This document shows positions 34,216-43,099 of a DNA stretch of 64,000 nucleotides, piece after piece. The notes below the pieces were generated by a model that saw only the letters and a program-made list of their open reading frames with translations, did not search any database and was not told where the DNA came from. The first letter of the stretch is position 1; each line of letters starts with the position of its first letter. The DNA comes from Spongiibacter nanhainus. GTDB taxonomy: Bacteria; Pseudomonadota; Gammaproteobacteria; Pseudomonadales; Spongiibacteraceae. The stretch is taken from assembly GCF_016132545.1 (NCBI RefSeq), contig NZ_CP066167.1, positions 3,470,001 through 3,534,000 of the forward strand. The letters are read 5' to 3'. The position numbers and the translations under genes were made by a program.

Positions 34216-35298
34216 ATGCAGCTTTTCGAGCAGGAACACATTGGCCGGCGGCGCTTGGCGACACTCCGCGAACTGCTGACCTCCCGCTACCCGGAAGTCG
34301 ATATTGACGCTTTGGCACAGCGCCACTCCATCCTCCCCGACTGGTCGGACTGCAAAGACGGCAGCAGCATGGTGGCGTTTATTCATGCCCTCCGGGACGT
34401 TAAGCATCGCGGGGTGCCGGACATTGCCCTGCAAATTGGCGACCGTGCCCAGCTCACCGACTCCGGCCTTCTAGGCTACGCGGTACTGACCGCGCCCACT
34501 GTCATGCATGCAGCGCGGATTTCCAGCCATTCCCTCAATGCCTCCAGCTACATCGTGCGCACCAAAATATCTACTCGGGAGGGTATTAGCCGTATCGTAT
34601 TTACTACTCTGTCGGCGATAAAACCCTATGAGGAGGAGCTGCTGGAAATGTCCACCCTGGCGGTGTGGCGCTGCACCCAGGTGATTCTACCCAGTGGCCG
34701 CGGGGCCACTCCCACCTACGTAACGTTCAAGTTCCCCAGGCCCAAACATGCCGAGCAATACCAGGCCATGTTTGGCTGCCCGGTGGAGTTCGGCCAGGCC
34801 CACAACGTCATCGCCTGGCCCGCGGAATGGATGTACTACCCCATTCCCACCGGCCAAACAGATTTGATGCAGACCTGCTCGGCGCAAATGAAGCAGCACC
34901 TCGGGGAAGCGTATTATGGAACAGGCATTATTGCCCGGGTGAAGCGTGCCCTGATCGAGCACCCCAAAACCTGTGATTTTTCCCTGACGGGAACAGCACG
35001 ACAACTCAATATTCAGGAGCGCAGTCTGCGTCGCTATCTGGCACAGGCGGACACCAGTTTTCGAAAAGTATGCCTGGAAGTGAGGATGGAACTGGCCCAG
35101 CAATATCTCCGCCAAACCAATATGCCGCTAAAAGCAATTGCCTACCAACTGGGGTACCGCCACGCCAATAACTTTAACCGGGCCTACCGGGAGTTTTACG
35201 GCGCGACGCCCCAGGATATCCGCCTACGCCATCAAGCGGCAGCAGCACCGCCAGAGGCGGTTTTGGCAGCGTCTTCACTGGCCAATCGGCCAAGGTGA
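34216..35298 (+). CDS. AraC family regulator, third copy (distant)
   Basis: A 360-residue regulator with an N-terminal ligand domain and a C-terminal AraC HTH pair (TARQLNIQERSLRRYLAQADTSFRKV; PLKAIAYQLGYRHANNFNRAYREFYGATPQDIR). It is clearly more divergent than the two tandem copies. Start ATG 34216. Its 3' end overlaps the convergent acyl-CoA dehydrogenase by 67 bp (35232-35298), so either the last ~20 residues are dispensable or the two transcripts interfere. It probably regulates the fatty-acid-like degradation genes beside it. Confidence 0.85.
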   Translation: MQLFEQEHIGRRRLATLRELLTSRYPEVDIDALAQRHSILPDWSDCKDGSSMVAFIHALRDVKHRGVPDIALQIGDRAQLTDSGLLGYAVLTAPTVMHAARISSHSLNASSYIVRTKISTREGISRIVFTTLSAIKPYEEELLEMSTLAVWRCTQVILPSGRGATPTYVTFKFPRPKHAEQYQAMFGCPVEFGQAHNVIAWPAEWMYYPIPTGQTDLMQTCSAQMKQHLGEAYYGTGIIARVKRALIEHPKTCDFSLTGTARQLNIQERSLRRYLAQADTSFRKVCLEVRMELAQQYLRQTNMPLKAIAYQLGYRHANNFNRAYREFYGATPQDIRLRHQAAAAPPEAVLAASSLANRPR

Positions 35299-36353
35299 TA
35301 ATTGCGATTACCCAGCAACAGCTCCAAGGTCGTCAAACGCTTAAAATAAGCACCGATATTCAGCTCATCCGTCATACCGATCCCGCCGTGAAGCTGGATG
35401 GCTTGCTGCCCCACATAGCGGGCATTGCTGCCCAGTGCCGCCTTTAACATTGCGGTGGCATCGGCAAACTCCGCCGTATCCACTTGCTGCAATGCCGCCC
35501 ACATCAGGGAACGGGACTTCTCAGCATGGATCATCATATCTGCCAGCCGGTGCTGCAGGGCCTGGAAGGCCGCCAGCGGCATGCCAAACTGCTTGCGGGT
35601 ACGGCAATAGTCGAGACTGACTTCCAGAGCTTTGTCCATCGCACCCTGGGCTTCGGCCGCCATAATTAGCAGTGCCTCATCAAGCGTCACAGCCACTGCC
35701 GCTTCCGGCTCAGCACCACTGGCCAGTACGGTTGCATCTGCACCCGTTAAGGTCACAGTCGCAGCACGGTGACCGTCGGCCATGGGATAAGCCTCAAGAC
35801 TCACACCGTCCGCGTTACTGCCTACAAGGCACACTTGCAGGGTGCCGGCACCGTCTCGCGCGGTAACTAGCAGAGCGTCGGCACTGGGTGCCGCCAGTAC
35901 CGCCAACTTCTCGCCATTGACCTTTCCGCCCTCAATGGTGCAGCTCACACGCAAGGGGTCGCCGCTGCTAATGCGCTCTTCCCAGGCCAGTGCCAGTTGG
36001 GTCTCACCTGCGGCAACGGCGGGCAAAAGCTCTGCCGCCTTGTCGCCACCCAAGCGATCCAACAAACGTCCGGCCAACACGACGGTAGCAAAGTAGGGCT
36101 CCAGCACTAGGCCGCGGCCAAACTCTTCCGACACCGCCATGGCATAACCCAAATCCATGCCCAGGCCGCCATGCTCTTCACTGAAGTTCAATCCCAGCAC
36201 ACCCAGCTCAGCGAGTTGTTGCCAGTGCTCAGTGCTGTATCCCTGCTCGCTGGCAGCCAGACTGCGGCGGGCTTCGTAGTCGTAGTGATCCTGCACAAAC
36301 TTGTGCAGGCTGTCTTTGAATTGCTGCTGTTCTTCGTTGTATTGGTATTGCAT
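35232..36353 (-). CDS. Acyl-CoA dehydrogenase (small subunit-like)
   Basis: A ~373-residue flavoprotein of the acyl-CoA dehydrogenase fold. It shows YNEEQQQFKDSLHKFVQDHYDYEARRSL at the N-terminus, GLNFSEEHGGLGMDLGYAMAVSEEFGR, then CRTRKQFGMPLAAFQALQHRLADM and QAIQLHGGIGMTDELNIG at the C-terminus. The middle domain is weakly conserved. The pair organisation with the next gene (GTGA/TGATCATG junction) recalls the alpha2beta2 acyl-CoA dehydrogenases (FadE-type pairs) used for steroid side chains and other bulky substrates. ATG 36353 or GTG 36359 may start it. It overlaps the AraC gene at its 3' end. Confidence 0.88.
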   Translation of the reverse strand: MQYQYNEEQQQFKDSLHKFVQDHYDYEARRSLAASEQGYSTEHWQQLAELGVLGLNFSEEHGGLGMDLGYAMAVSEEFGRGLVLEPYFATVVLAGRLLDRLGGDKAAELLPAVAAGETQLALAWEERISSGDPLRVSCTIEGGKVNGEKLAVLAAPSADALLVTARDGAGTLQVCLVGSNADGVSLEAYPMADGHRAATVTLTGADATVLASGAEPEAAVAVTLDEALLIMAAEAQGAMDKALEVSLDYCRTRKQFGMPLAAFQALQHRLADMMIHAEKSRSLMWAALQQVDTAEFADATAMLKAALGSNARYVGQQAIQLHGGIGMTDELNIGAYFKRLTTLELLLGNRNYHLGRLASEDAAKTASGGAAAA

Positions 36354-36355
36354 GA

Positions 36356-37567
36356 TCACGCCCCGAGAATGGATTTTGCCAGCAGACTGCGCTGCACTTC
36401 GTTGGAACCGGCGTAAATCGACGCCGCCCGGGTATTGAGATAATAGGGCATGGCCAACATCGCGTGGGCATCCCCGGCAATGGGCTCAACGCCGCTACCC
36501 ACTTCCAGTGCCTGCAACTGCAGTGGCAGCGCGTCGAGGCCAAATATTTCCAATTGCACTTCAGAAAAGCGCTGCATAACCTCAGTACCAAGGATTTTCA
36601 GCAATGACGCCATGGGCCCTGGGTTCTCGCCGTGCTTTAGATTGGCATTAACCCGCTTTTCGGTGTGCTCTACCGCGCGGATATCGATCTCCAAGTCGGC
36701 CAGCTGACGGCGCAAGGTTTCGTCATCTATCAGACGGCGACCACTGGTATCCAGCGGCTGCTCACAGCGGGCCCGCAGGCGCTCCAGTGCCGGCACCAGC
36801 CAAGCGCCAAAGTTACTGCCACCGCGCTCAAATTCAAGAACGTATTTCGCGACCGTCCAGCCTTGGTTTTCTTCACCAATACGATTGCGTTTGGGCACGC
36901 GGACATCGGTGAAGAACACTTCACACTGCTCGGGGAAGCCATCGAGGCCAATAATTGGCCGCACTTCGATGCCCGGCAGGTCCATATCCAGCAGCAAGAA
37001 GGTAATGCCCTGCTGAGGCTTGCCCTCACTGCTGGTGCGCACCAAAGCAAACATTTTGTTGGCGTGGTGGCCGTAGGTGGTCCAGGTTTTGGAGCCGTTG
37101 AGTATGTAGTCGTCGCCATCACTGTCGGCGCGACACTTCAGGCTGGCCAAGTCAGAACCGGCTCCCGGCTCAGAGTAGCCCTGACACCAGAAGTCGTCGC
37201 CAGACAACATACCGGGCAGATATTCCGCCTTTTGCTCCTCGGTACCAAAACCCAGTACCGCCGGTCCTACCATTTGCAGGTTCTGCGGCAAAATTTGCGG
37301 TACGCCGCGACGATTGCACTCTTCGGTAAAGATGTAGCGCTGCTGAATAGACCAACCGGTGCCGCCGTATTCTTTCGGCCAGGCGGGTGCGACCCAACCT
37401 TTTTCATAGAGAATTTTGTGCCACGCCATGGTGGGCTCAAAGGGACAAAACACACTGGTGGTCTTGGCACCGGCCTCAAGGATCTCCGGGGTAGGCGCGG
37501 TGGCGAGGAATTCCCGCACTTCTTGACGAAACTCTTCCAGCTCCGCTTGAGATTGCTCGTTACTCAT
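36356..37567 (-). CDS. Acyl-CoA dehydrogenase (large subunit-like)
   Basis: A ~403-residue acyl-CoA dehydrogenase: WPKEYGGTGWSIQQRYIFTEEC, CQGYSEPGAGSDLASLKCRADSDGDDYILNGSKTWTTYGHHA for the FAD/substrate middle domain, and the C-terminal NTRAASIYAGSNEVQRSLLAK. The long variant with RYIFTEECNRRGVP is typical of the ACAD family members acting on terpenoid, steroid or aromatic acyl-CoAs together with a smaller partner. ATG 37567 is preferred to a start four codons upstream. First gene of the pair with 35232-36353; 70 bp from the thioesterase gene upstream on the same strand. Confidence 0.88.
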   Translation of the reverse strand: MSNEQSQAELEEFRQEVREFLATAPTPEILEAGAKTTSVFCPFEPTMAWHKILYEKGWVAPAWPKEYGGTGWSIQQRYIFTEECNRRGVPQILPQNLQMVGPAVLGFGTEEQKAEYLPGMLSGDDFWCQGYSEPGAGSDLASLKCRADSDGDDYILNGSKTWTTYGHHANKMFALVRTSSEGKPQQGITFLLLDMDLPGIEVRPIIGLDGFPEQCEVFFTDVRVPKRNRIGEENQGWTVAKYVLEFERGGSNFGAWLVPALERLRARCEQPLDTSGRRLIDDETLRRQLADLEIDIRAVEHTEKRVNANLKHGENPGPMASLLKILGTEVMQRFSEVQLEIFGLDALPLQLQALEVGSGVEPIAGDAHAMLAMPYYLNTRAASIYAGSNEVQRSLLAKSILGA

Positions 37568-37637
37568 GATCGTTTTCACTCTCTTTCAATTGTTACAGCG
37601 CCGAAGGCTTTCACATTGGTGTAAACACCAACTGACA

Positions 37638-38057
37638 CTAATTCGCGGCGATTTGGCCCATGCGGTGGAAACTGAGTACTTCAGACTCCAGACGACGCGC
37701 CACAGACTCCTGCAAGGGCAGATTACAACGGCTCTCCGGATCTCGCTGCACCAACACGCAACTACCAACGCTGCACAATTCACCATTTTGATAAATACGG
37801 CAACCGACAGAAAAAGCCGTTTGTGCAACATCACTCACCGAGACTTCGAACTTCAGCGCTTGACCAACGGTAAAGTCACGAAAAAAATCCACCTGCATCG
37901 AGCTTTGGCTCCAGGGCGCGTCCAGAGATTCGCCCACCAAAAGCTGATCCAGGTAATCTGAAATGGTTTTTTCAAACCACCCGGCTACCGCAGAATTGCG
38001 AATAAACGTACCGGAGCCCTGGTCACCGCGCTCGGGCTGAAAGTTCACTACATGCAT
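37638..38057 (-). CDS. Acyl-CoA thioesterase-like hotdog protein
   Basis: A 139-residue hotdog-fold protein (4HBT type): GTFIRNSAVAGWFEKTISDYLDQL at the N-terminus, MQVDFFRDFTVGQALKFEV as the central strand-helix, and ENGELCS-like SVGCRIYQNGELCSVGSCVLVQRD. No signal peptide. It probably hydrolyses acyl-CoA intermediates of the neighbouring beta-oxidation-like genes or releases CoA from dead-end products. It is in the same direction as the acyl-CoA dehydrogenase pair (70 bp apart) and the nitronate monooxygenase (30 bp apart), hence likely one transcript of four genes. Confidence 0.75.
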   Translation of the reverse strand: MHVVNFQPERGDQGSGTFIRNSAVAGWFEKTISDYLDQLLVGESLDAPWSQSSMQVDFFRDFTVGQALKFEVSVSDVAQTAFSVGCRIYQNGELCSVGSCVLVQRDPESRCNLPLQESVARRLESEVLSFHRMGQIAAN

Positions 38058-38087
38058 GTTCAGTAAAACGCCTGCTGGATGACGGGT

Positions 38088-39092
38088 TTAAGAAGCGATG
38101 GCGCTGGGTGCAGTGCTAAGCATACCGGCCAGGCGCTGGCCGATGATGGCTTCCGCCTCACTGACCATCCGCTCAACCAGCTCTTGGCAACTGGGGATAT
38201 CATCGATCAATCCCATGACCAATCCGGCTGTCCACACACCATCATCGGTGTCGCCTTTTTCCAGCACATTTTCACGACCGCGCTTACCCGCCACCAAAGG
38301 CTGCAGATCAGTAAAATCGGTATCGCCGGGCTTACTCTCTATCTCCAGAACCTGCTTGGCGATACTGTTTTTATAGATGCGCGCGGTGTTCTTCAGAGTG
38401 CGGAAAATCAACGCGGTATCCAGCTCACTGCTCTGCACCATCATATCCTTCACATTCTGGTGTACTGGCGCTTCCTTGGTCGCCACAAAGCGAGTCCCCA
38501 TATTGACGGCTTCTGCGCCCAAGGCCAATGCAGCGGCCAGGCCCTGGCCATTGCCGATACCACCCGAGGCAATCATCGGAATGCTCAGTTTGGCTGCCGC
38601 GCAGGGCAGCAACACCATGTTGGGGATATCGTCTTCCCCTGGATGGCCAGCACACTCAAAGCCATCTACGCTTGCAGCCGCACAACCGATCGCCTCTGCC
38701 TTTAATGCATGGCGCACAGAGGTGCATTTGTGGATAACTTTAACACCTGCGGCATTAAAAGCTGGCATGAATGCCTCCGGGCTGCGACCCGCTGTTTCTA
38801 CCACTTTCACACCGCCCTCGATAATCGCCTGCACATACTCGTCGTAGGGTACGGGGTTGATGGTCGGCAACAGTGTCACATTGACGCCAAAGGGCTTATC
38901 GGTCATCTCTTTACAGCGAGCAATTTCCTTGCGCAGATCGTCGGGGGTAGGCTGGGTCAACGCCGTGATGATACCCAAACCACCGGCGTTGGAAACGGCA
39001 GAGGCTAGCTCAGCCAGCCCTACGGCCATCATGCCGCCTTGAATAATTGGGTGTTGAATACCCAGCATCTCGGTTACGCGTGTTTTGATCAT
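38088..39092 (-). CDS. Nitronate monooxygenase family FMN protein
   Basis: A 334-residue TIM-barrel FMN enzyme. It shows MLGIQHPIIQGGMMAVGLAELASAVSNAGGLG at the N-terminus, and FGVNVTLLPTINPVPYDEYVQ, VIHKCTSVRHALKAE, GFECAGHPGEDDI, IASGGIGNGQGLAAALALGAEAVNMGTRFVATKEAP in order, matching the class that is annotated as nitronate monooxygenase/2-nitropropane dioxygenase. In catabolic clusters these are often enoyl-reductase-like enzymes of uncertain substrate. ATG 39092 (MIKTRVTEM) is preferred over an upstream GTG. First gene of the minus-strand operon, divergent from the CoA ligase. Confidence 0.85.
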   Translation of the reverse strand: MIKTRVTEMLGIQHPIIQGGMMAVGLAELASAVSNAGGLGIITALTQPTPDDLRKEIARCKEMTDKPFGVNVTLLPTINPVPYDEYVQAIIEGGVKVVETAGRSPEAFMPAFNAAGVKVIHKCTSVRHALKAEAIGCAAASVDGFECAGHPGEDDIPNMVLLPCAAAKLSIPMIASGGIGNGQGLAAALALGAEAVNMGTRFVATKEAPVHQNVKDMMVQSSELDTALIFRTLKNTARIYKNSIAKQVLEIESKPGDTDFTDLQPLVAGKRGRENVLEKGDTDDGVWTAGLVMGLIDDIPSCQELVERMVSEAEAIIGQRLAGMLSTAPSAIAS

Positions 39093-39403
39093 GCTTCCAC
39101 TCTCACTGCAGTTGGATTGACCCGGCGCCAAATTTGGTGGGGTCGCGAATGAGAACACTGTAACCATTCGTTCAGGGAGCAGACAGGTCGACGTGCGACA
39201 GGGCTTGTCTGATTGCGTCAGGTCGGTGAAATACAGCTCGGAGGCGCGAAAATACGGTATTGGCGCAGCGCGACAAGGGCTGGCGGCAACTACCCTTCAT
39301 TTTACTCAGCCGAGGGCGACACAATGTTCATCTTTTGTACAAACAACAGACGCTTAGCCCACGAAACCACGTCGCTGCGCTTAGCCACACGCGAGGACCG
39401 TCC
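39093..39403. other. Divergent promoter region between monooxygenase and CoA ligase
   Basis: The 311-bp gap contains an inverted repeat CAGACA (39180-39185) / TGTCTG (39206-39211) and no gene. A frame that continues upstream of the ligase ATG (from 39260) is probably 5' untranslated sequence. No clear -35/-10 pair was found. Confidence 0.35.
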
Positions 39404-40960
39404 ATGCTGCTCCATAAAATGATTGAATTCAACGCCATCGAACACCCGACGGTCACAGCCCTGCGCAGCGATGGGGTAAATCAGAACTACGCTGACTTCG
39501 ACCGCGCCTGCAACCAATTGGCCAATGGCCTGGCGTCAATCGGGCTGAAGCCGGGCGCGCGCGTCGCCATACTGGCAAAAAATACGCTTGCCTATCCACA
39601 GCTAGCCATAGCGTGTATGAAAGCAGGCTTTACCCTGGTGCCACTTAATTTCCGTCTAGCCCCTGCTGAGCTGAGCTACATCTTAGAGGACAGCAAAGCC
39701 GAAATGCTTGTCTGCGGTGATGATGAACTGCGCAGCGGTGCAGATCGCAGCGAAGCCGTAAAACACATTCAGCACTGCTACACACTGGCCACCAGTGACG
39801 ACAAATGGCAGGACTTTGCCACTCTCTATGCTGACGATGATACTCGTCCCGACTTTCACGCCTCGACAGACACCATCGTCTCGCAGCTCTACACCAGTGG
39901 TACTACCGGCTATCCCAAAGGGGTGCTGATTGGCCATCAACAAATGGTGTCAGGCTATATCATGACCAACCACATCTCGCCCCGGGTACAAGTGGCTCAT
40001 ACCGGGCTGATGTCACTGCCGCTATTTCACGTGGCGGGACTCGCCGCCACATTATTTTGGTTGTGCAGCGGCATGACTGTGGAGCTGATGGAAGATTTCA
40101 ACCCAGTCGCGGTAGTAGAAGCCATTTGCGCCAGTGAAAAATGCGATACCGTATTGGTGCCGGCTATGATCCAGGCGATTATGGCGTTTGTGCCCAACAT
40201 TCAGGACTACGACTTTTCACCACTACAACGCATTACCTACGGCGCATCACCAATTTCTTTGGACATATTGGAAAAGGCCATAGCCCTATTTAAATGCAAC
40301 TTTGTTCAGGGCTTTGGCATGACCGAACTCAGCTGCATGGTGCTGGCGCTGCAGGCTGAAGATCACCGCCGCGCGCTGAAGGGGGAAGAGCATCTGCTTC
40401 GTTCCTGCGGTCGCCCGTTACCCGGCGCAGAACTGAAAGTGGTAGATGAAGACGGTCAGGAAGTGGCCCCAGGCACAACCGGTGAACTACTGGTGCGCTC
40501 GCCCACCACTATGGCAGGTTACTGGCAGTTGCCGGAAAAAACCGCCGAAACCGTTGTCGACGGTTGGCTGCACACCGGGGATGCCGGCTATGTCGACGAA
40601 GAGGGCTATTTTTATATCCGCGACCGCGTTAAGGACATGATTGTATCCGGTGGTGAAAACATCTATCCCGCAGAAGTTGAAAACGCCCTGTTCTCTCACC
40701 CCGATATTCAGGATGTCGCAGTGATCGGCATCCCCGACAGCAAATACGGCGAAACGCCACTGGCGGTCTGTGTTATGACTGCAGACAGCCAGGTAAGCGA
40801 CGCCGATTTGATCGAGTTTTGCCGCGAGCGTCTGGCGGGTTATAAAACGCCCCGCCGCTATGAGTTTGTAGAGGAAATCCCGCGCAACCCCTCTGGCAAA
40901 GTCCTCAAACGCGTGCTGCGTGAACCCTACTGGGAAGGAGTAGAACGCCGTGTTGGCTAG
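39404..40960 (+). CDS. AMP-dependent acyl-CoA synthetase
   Basis: A 518-residue adenylate-forming ligase. ATG 39404 (MLLHKMIEF) is preceded by GCGAGGA at 39391-39397; earlier in-frame starts lack this. Motifs: YTSGTTGYPKGV (P-loop-like A3), TYGASPISLDIL, FGMTELSCMV, HTGDAGYVDEEGYFYIRDRVKDMIVSGGENIYPAEVE and, near the C-terminus, NPSGKVLKR with the catalytic Lys. It activates a carboxylic acid with ATP and CoA in the cytosol; the neighbours (acyl-CoA dehydrogenases, P450) suggest a branched, terpenoid or aromatic acid. It ends in a strong terminator. Confidence 0.93.
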   Translation: MLLHKMIEFNAIEHPTVTALRSDGVNQNYADFDRACNQLANGLASIGLKPGARVAILAKNTLAYPQLAIACMKAGFTLVPLNFRLAPAELSYILEDSKAEMLVCGDDELRSGADRSEAVKHIQHCYTLATSDDKWQDFATLYADDDTRPDFHASTDTIVSQLYTSGTTGYPKGVLIGHQQMVSGYIMTNHISPRVQVAHTGLMSLPLFHVAGLAATLFWLCSGMTVELMEDFNPVAVVEAICASEKCDTVLVPAMIQAIMAFVPNIQDYDFSPLQRITYGASPISLDILEKAIALFKCNFVQGFGMTELSCMVLALQAEDHRRALKGEEHLLRSCGRPLPGAELKVVDEDGQEVAPGTTGELLVRSPTTMAGYWQLPEKTAETVVDGWLHTGDAGYVDEEGYFYIRDRVKDMIVSGGENIYPAEVENALFSHPDIQDVAVIGIPDSKYGETPLAVCVMTADSQVSDADLIEFCRERLAGYKTPRRYEFVEEIPRNPSGKVLKRVLREPYWEGVERRVG

Positions 40961-40969
40961 CGCCTTCCT

Positions 40970-41025
40970 GCCGGGTCCTCAACCCTCCCAATGCGCACTG
41001 GCAGCGCAGAGGACCCGGCTTTTTT
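40970..41025 (+). terminator. Rho-independent terminator of the acyl-CoA synthetase
   Basis: An 11-bp perfect stem GCCGGGTCCTC (40970-40980) / GAGGACCCGGC (41009-41019), with an inner TGCGC/GCGCA element, followed by six T residues (41020-41025). Since the TetR-type gene converges from the right (stop at 41032), it mainly serves the ligase. Confidence 0.85.
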
Positions 41026-41031
41026 GAGCCT

Positions 41032-41664
41032 CTATTTGGCAAACTGCTCCAGGTAGGAAATCATTGCCCGACTGCATTCTCGACGATAGGCATCAGTAAC
41101 CTCACCATGCAGATAATAAGATAGGCGCAGGCATGCGGTGCCAAGCTCAACAGTTAGAGCCGTCGCATTGGGTTCGTCGTCAGGCAGGACAACCCCTATC
41201 TCCCGCATTAAATCATCCACGTAGCGCCCCAGGTGCGAGATGGTGAGCTGTAGCGCCTGATGGCTTTCGCTAGTGGCCACCGCGCCCAAAATCAGCAGGG
41301 CGCCGACGGGGTTATTGTTGTGAAAGCGTGAGACCGTGACGCTGACATGCTCAATCACGTCCCGCCAGGGCTGGGTCTCGAAGCCCACACTGACCGCTCG
41401 CACCTCCTCTTCCAGCTTGCACAGATAACGTCGCGTCAACTCATTGAGAATGGCAAACGGTGTGGGAAAAAAATGGTAGATGCTGGTCCGGGTGCATTGC
41501 AGTACCGATGCCAACTCGGGAATCGAAAAACCATCGATGCCCTTTTCTATCAGCAGCTGCTCAGAGGCCGCTAAAATTCCCTCGAAGCGCTCCCGCCCCC
41601 TTGCTTGCTGCGGAAGCCGGGCCGTGAACTCGGAAGATAGCGTATTGCTTATTGGCTTATTCAT
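41032..41664 (-). CDS. TetR/AcrR family transcriptional regulator
   Basis: A 210-residue regulator with a TetR HTH (GRERFEGILAASEQLLIEKG, then FSIPELASVLQCTRTSIYHFFPTPFAILNEL) and a helical ligand-binding domain. ATG 41664 (MNKPISN) is preferred to an upstream start at 41700 that would cover the promoter of the P450 gene. It is divergent from the P450, 171 bp apart. It probably represses the P450 and itself through the TACA-AG-TGTA palindrome at 41696-41705. Effector unknown; the P450 substrate is the natural candidate. Confidence 0.85.
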   Translation of the reverse strand: MNKPISNTLSSEFTARLPQQARGRERFEGILAASEQLLIEKGIDGFSIPELASVLQCTRTSIYHFFPTPFAILNELTRRYLCKLEEEVRAVSVGFETQPWRDVIEHVSVTVSRFHNNNPVGALLILGAVATSESHQALQLTISHLGRYVDDLMREIGVVLPDDEPNATALTVELGTACLRLSYYLHGEVTDAYRRECSRAMISYLEQFAK

Positions 41665-41680
41665 CGCGGCATAGTAGCAC

Positions 41681-41709
41681 TTGACCCAAAAAACATACAA
41701 GTGTACAAA
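41681..41709 (+). promoter_or_regulatory. Candidate P450 promoter with overlapping palindrome
   Basis: A sigma70-like pair TTGACC (41681-41686) - 17 bp - TACAAA (41704-41709) points toward the P450 gene. The palindrome TACA-AG-TGTA (41696-41705) overlaps the -10 element, as expected for a TetR-family operator. Matches to consensus are 5/6 and 4/6; assignment is inference. Confidence 0.4.
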
Positions 41710-41835
41710 TTTATCCCCTCAAGAGCGCGGCGGCAAGGCAACAGACATGCCCGCCGACAATTTTGCCGCATCAGACAACGCAGCTGATTGCTAAGCTGTA
41801 TCGCGGTGTGGCCCTGAATGATATCGGAGACAAGC

Positions 41836-43077
41836 ATGACAGGCACCAATACCGACCTCCTCACTGACTCCTTCGCCTACACTCGGCCGGACGAGGTGCA
41901 TGCCTTGCTGGACAGCCTCAGGCAAGAGGCACCGGTCTGCTACGTTAACCCCGAGGGAATTCGCCCCTATTGGGCTGTAACCCGCTACGAGGATATCAAG
42001 TACATTGAGTCCCACCCCGAGCTGTTCAGTGCCGAACCCAGGGCAGTCATCATTTTGGAGGAACTGGAAAAGGTAAACTTAGAGCGGTTCGGCGATATCC
42101 AGGGAGTGAAAACCCTGGTTCATATGGACGGCGACCAACACACCAAACTCCGCCGCATCACTCGCGACTGGTTTATGCCCGCCAATATCAAACGTATGCG
42201 GGACCATGTCGAATCCATTGCGGCCGGCTTCATCGAGGCCATGGAGGGAAAAAACGGCGAATGTGATTTTGCCGCCGATATTGCCTTCTGGTACCCGCTG
42301 CGAGTGGTGTTGCAGCTGATCGGGGTACCCGAACAGGACGAGCAACACATTCTGACCCTTACCCAACACCTTTTTGCACCCGAAGGCTATGTCACTGACG
42401 AGCAAGACGTAACGGCCATCTACTTGGGCGCCGTCCAAGGTATGGCGGATTATTTCACGCAACTCGCCGAAGCGCGCCGGGCCGACCCCAAAGACGATAT
42501 CGCCAGTGTATTGGCCAATGCCGAGGTGGATGGCGAGGCCCTCGACCCCTTCACCCTCACATCCTATTTTGTGCTATTGGCCACCGCCGGCCACGACACA
42601 ACCAGCGCCAGCATTGCCGGCGGTCTACTGGCGCTGCTCCAGCACCCCGAGCAATTGCAGCTACTCAGGGACGAACCGGAGAGGCTCAATGCCGCCGCTG
42701 ACGAAATGATCCGCTGGGTGACACCGGTCAAGCACTTTGCCCGCACGGTACTTGAAGATACCGAGCTGGGCGGGCAAAAAATCCCCAAGGGCGACACTGT
42801 GATGATGCTATTTGACTCGGCCAACCGGGACGAAAGCGCGATTGCCAATGCCCGGGAATTCGACATCACTCGCCCCGCCAGCCGCCATCTGGCCTTTGGC
42901 CACGGCCGCCACAATTGCCTGGGATCTCACTTGGCGAGAATGGAGATCGAAACCTTTTATCGGTTGCTGTTGCCGCGCCTGGAGTCCATTGAATTGGCCG
43001 GCGAACCGCAGTTTATACCCAGCCACTTTGTCAGCGGCCTGCAATCATTGCCGATTCGGTATCTGTTCAAGGGCTAG
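41836..43077 (+). CDS. Cytochrome P450 monooxygenase
   Basis: A 413-residue soluble bacterial P450. Oxygen-binding I-helix motif AGHDTT, the ExxR motif within EMIRWVTPVKHFARTV region, and the heme loop FGHGRHNCLGSHLAR with the Cys ligand are all intact. The helical Arg/Phe signatures match class I bacterial P450s, which need a ferredoxin partner; none is encoded nearby. ATG 41836 (MTGTNT) has GGAGAC seven bases ahead; an earlier ATG at 41818 is less likely. The C-terminal SHFVSGLQSLPIRY resembles the terpene- and steroid-hydroxylating CYP groups. Regulated presumably by the divergent TetR gene. Confidence 0.93.
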   Translation: MTGTNTDLLTDSFAYTRPDEVHALLDSLRQEAPVCYVNPEGIRPYWAVTRYEDIKYIESHPELFSAEPRAVIILEELEKVNLERFGDIQGVKTLVHMDGDQHTKLRRITRDWFMPANIKRMRDHVESIAAGFIEAMEGKNGECDFAADIAFWYPLRVVLQLIGVPEQDEQHILTLTQHLFAPEGYVTDEQDVTAIYLGAVQGMADYFTQLAEARRADPKDDIASVLANAEVDGEALDPFTLTSYFVLLATAGHDTTSASIAGGLLALLQHPEQLQLLRDEPERLNAAADEMIRWVTPVKHFARTVLEDTELGGQKIPKGDTVMMLFDSANRDESAIANAREFDITRPASRHLAFGHGRHNCLGSHLARMEIETFYRLLLPRLESIELAGEPQFIPSHFVSGLQSLPIRYLFKG

Positions 43078-43099
43078 CGATGCATAGCTCACCGCTGTC

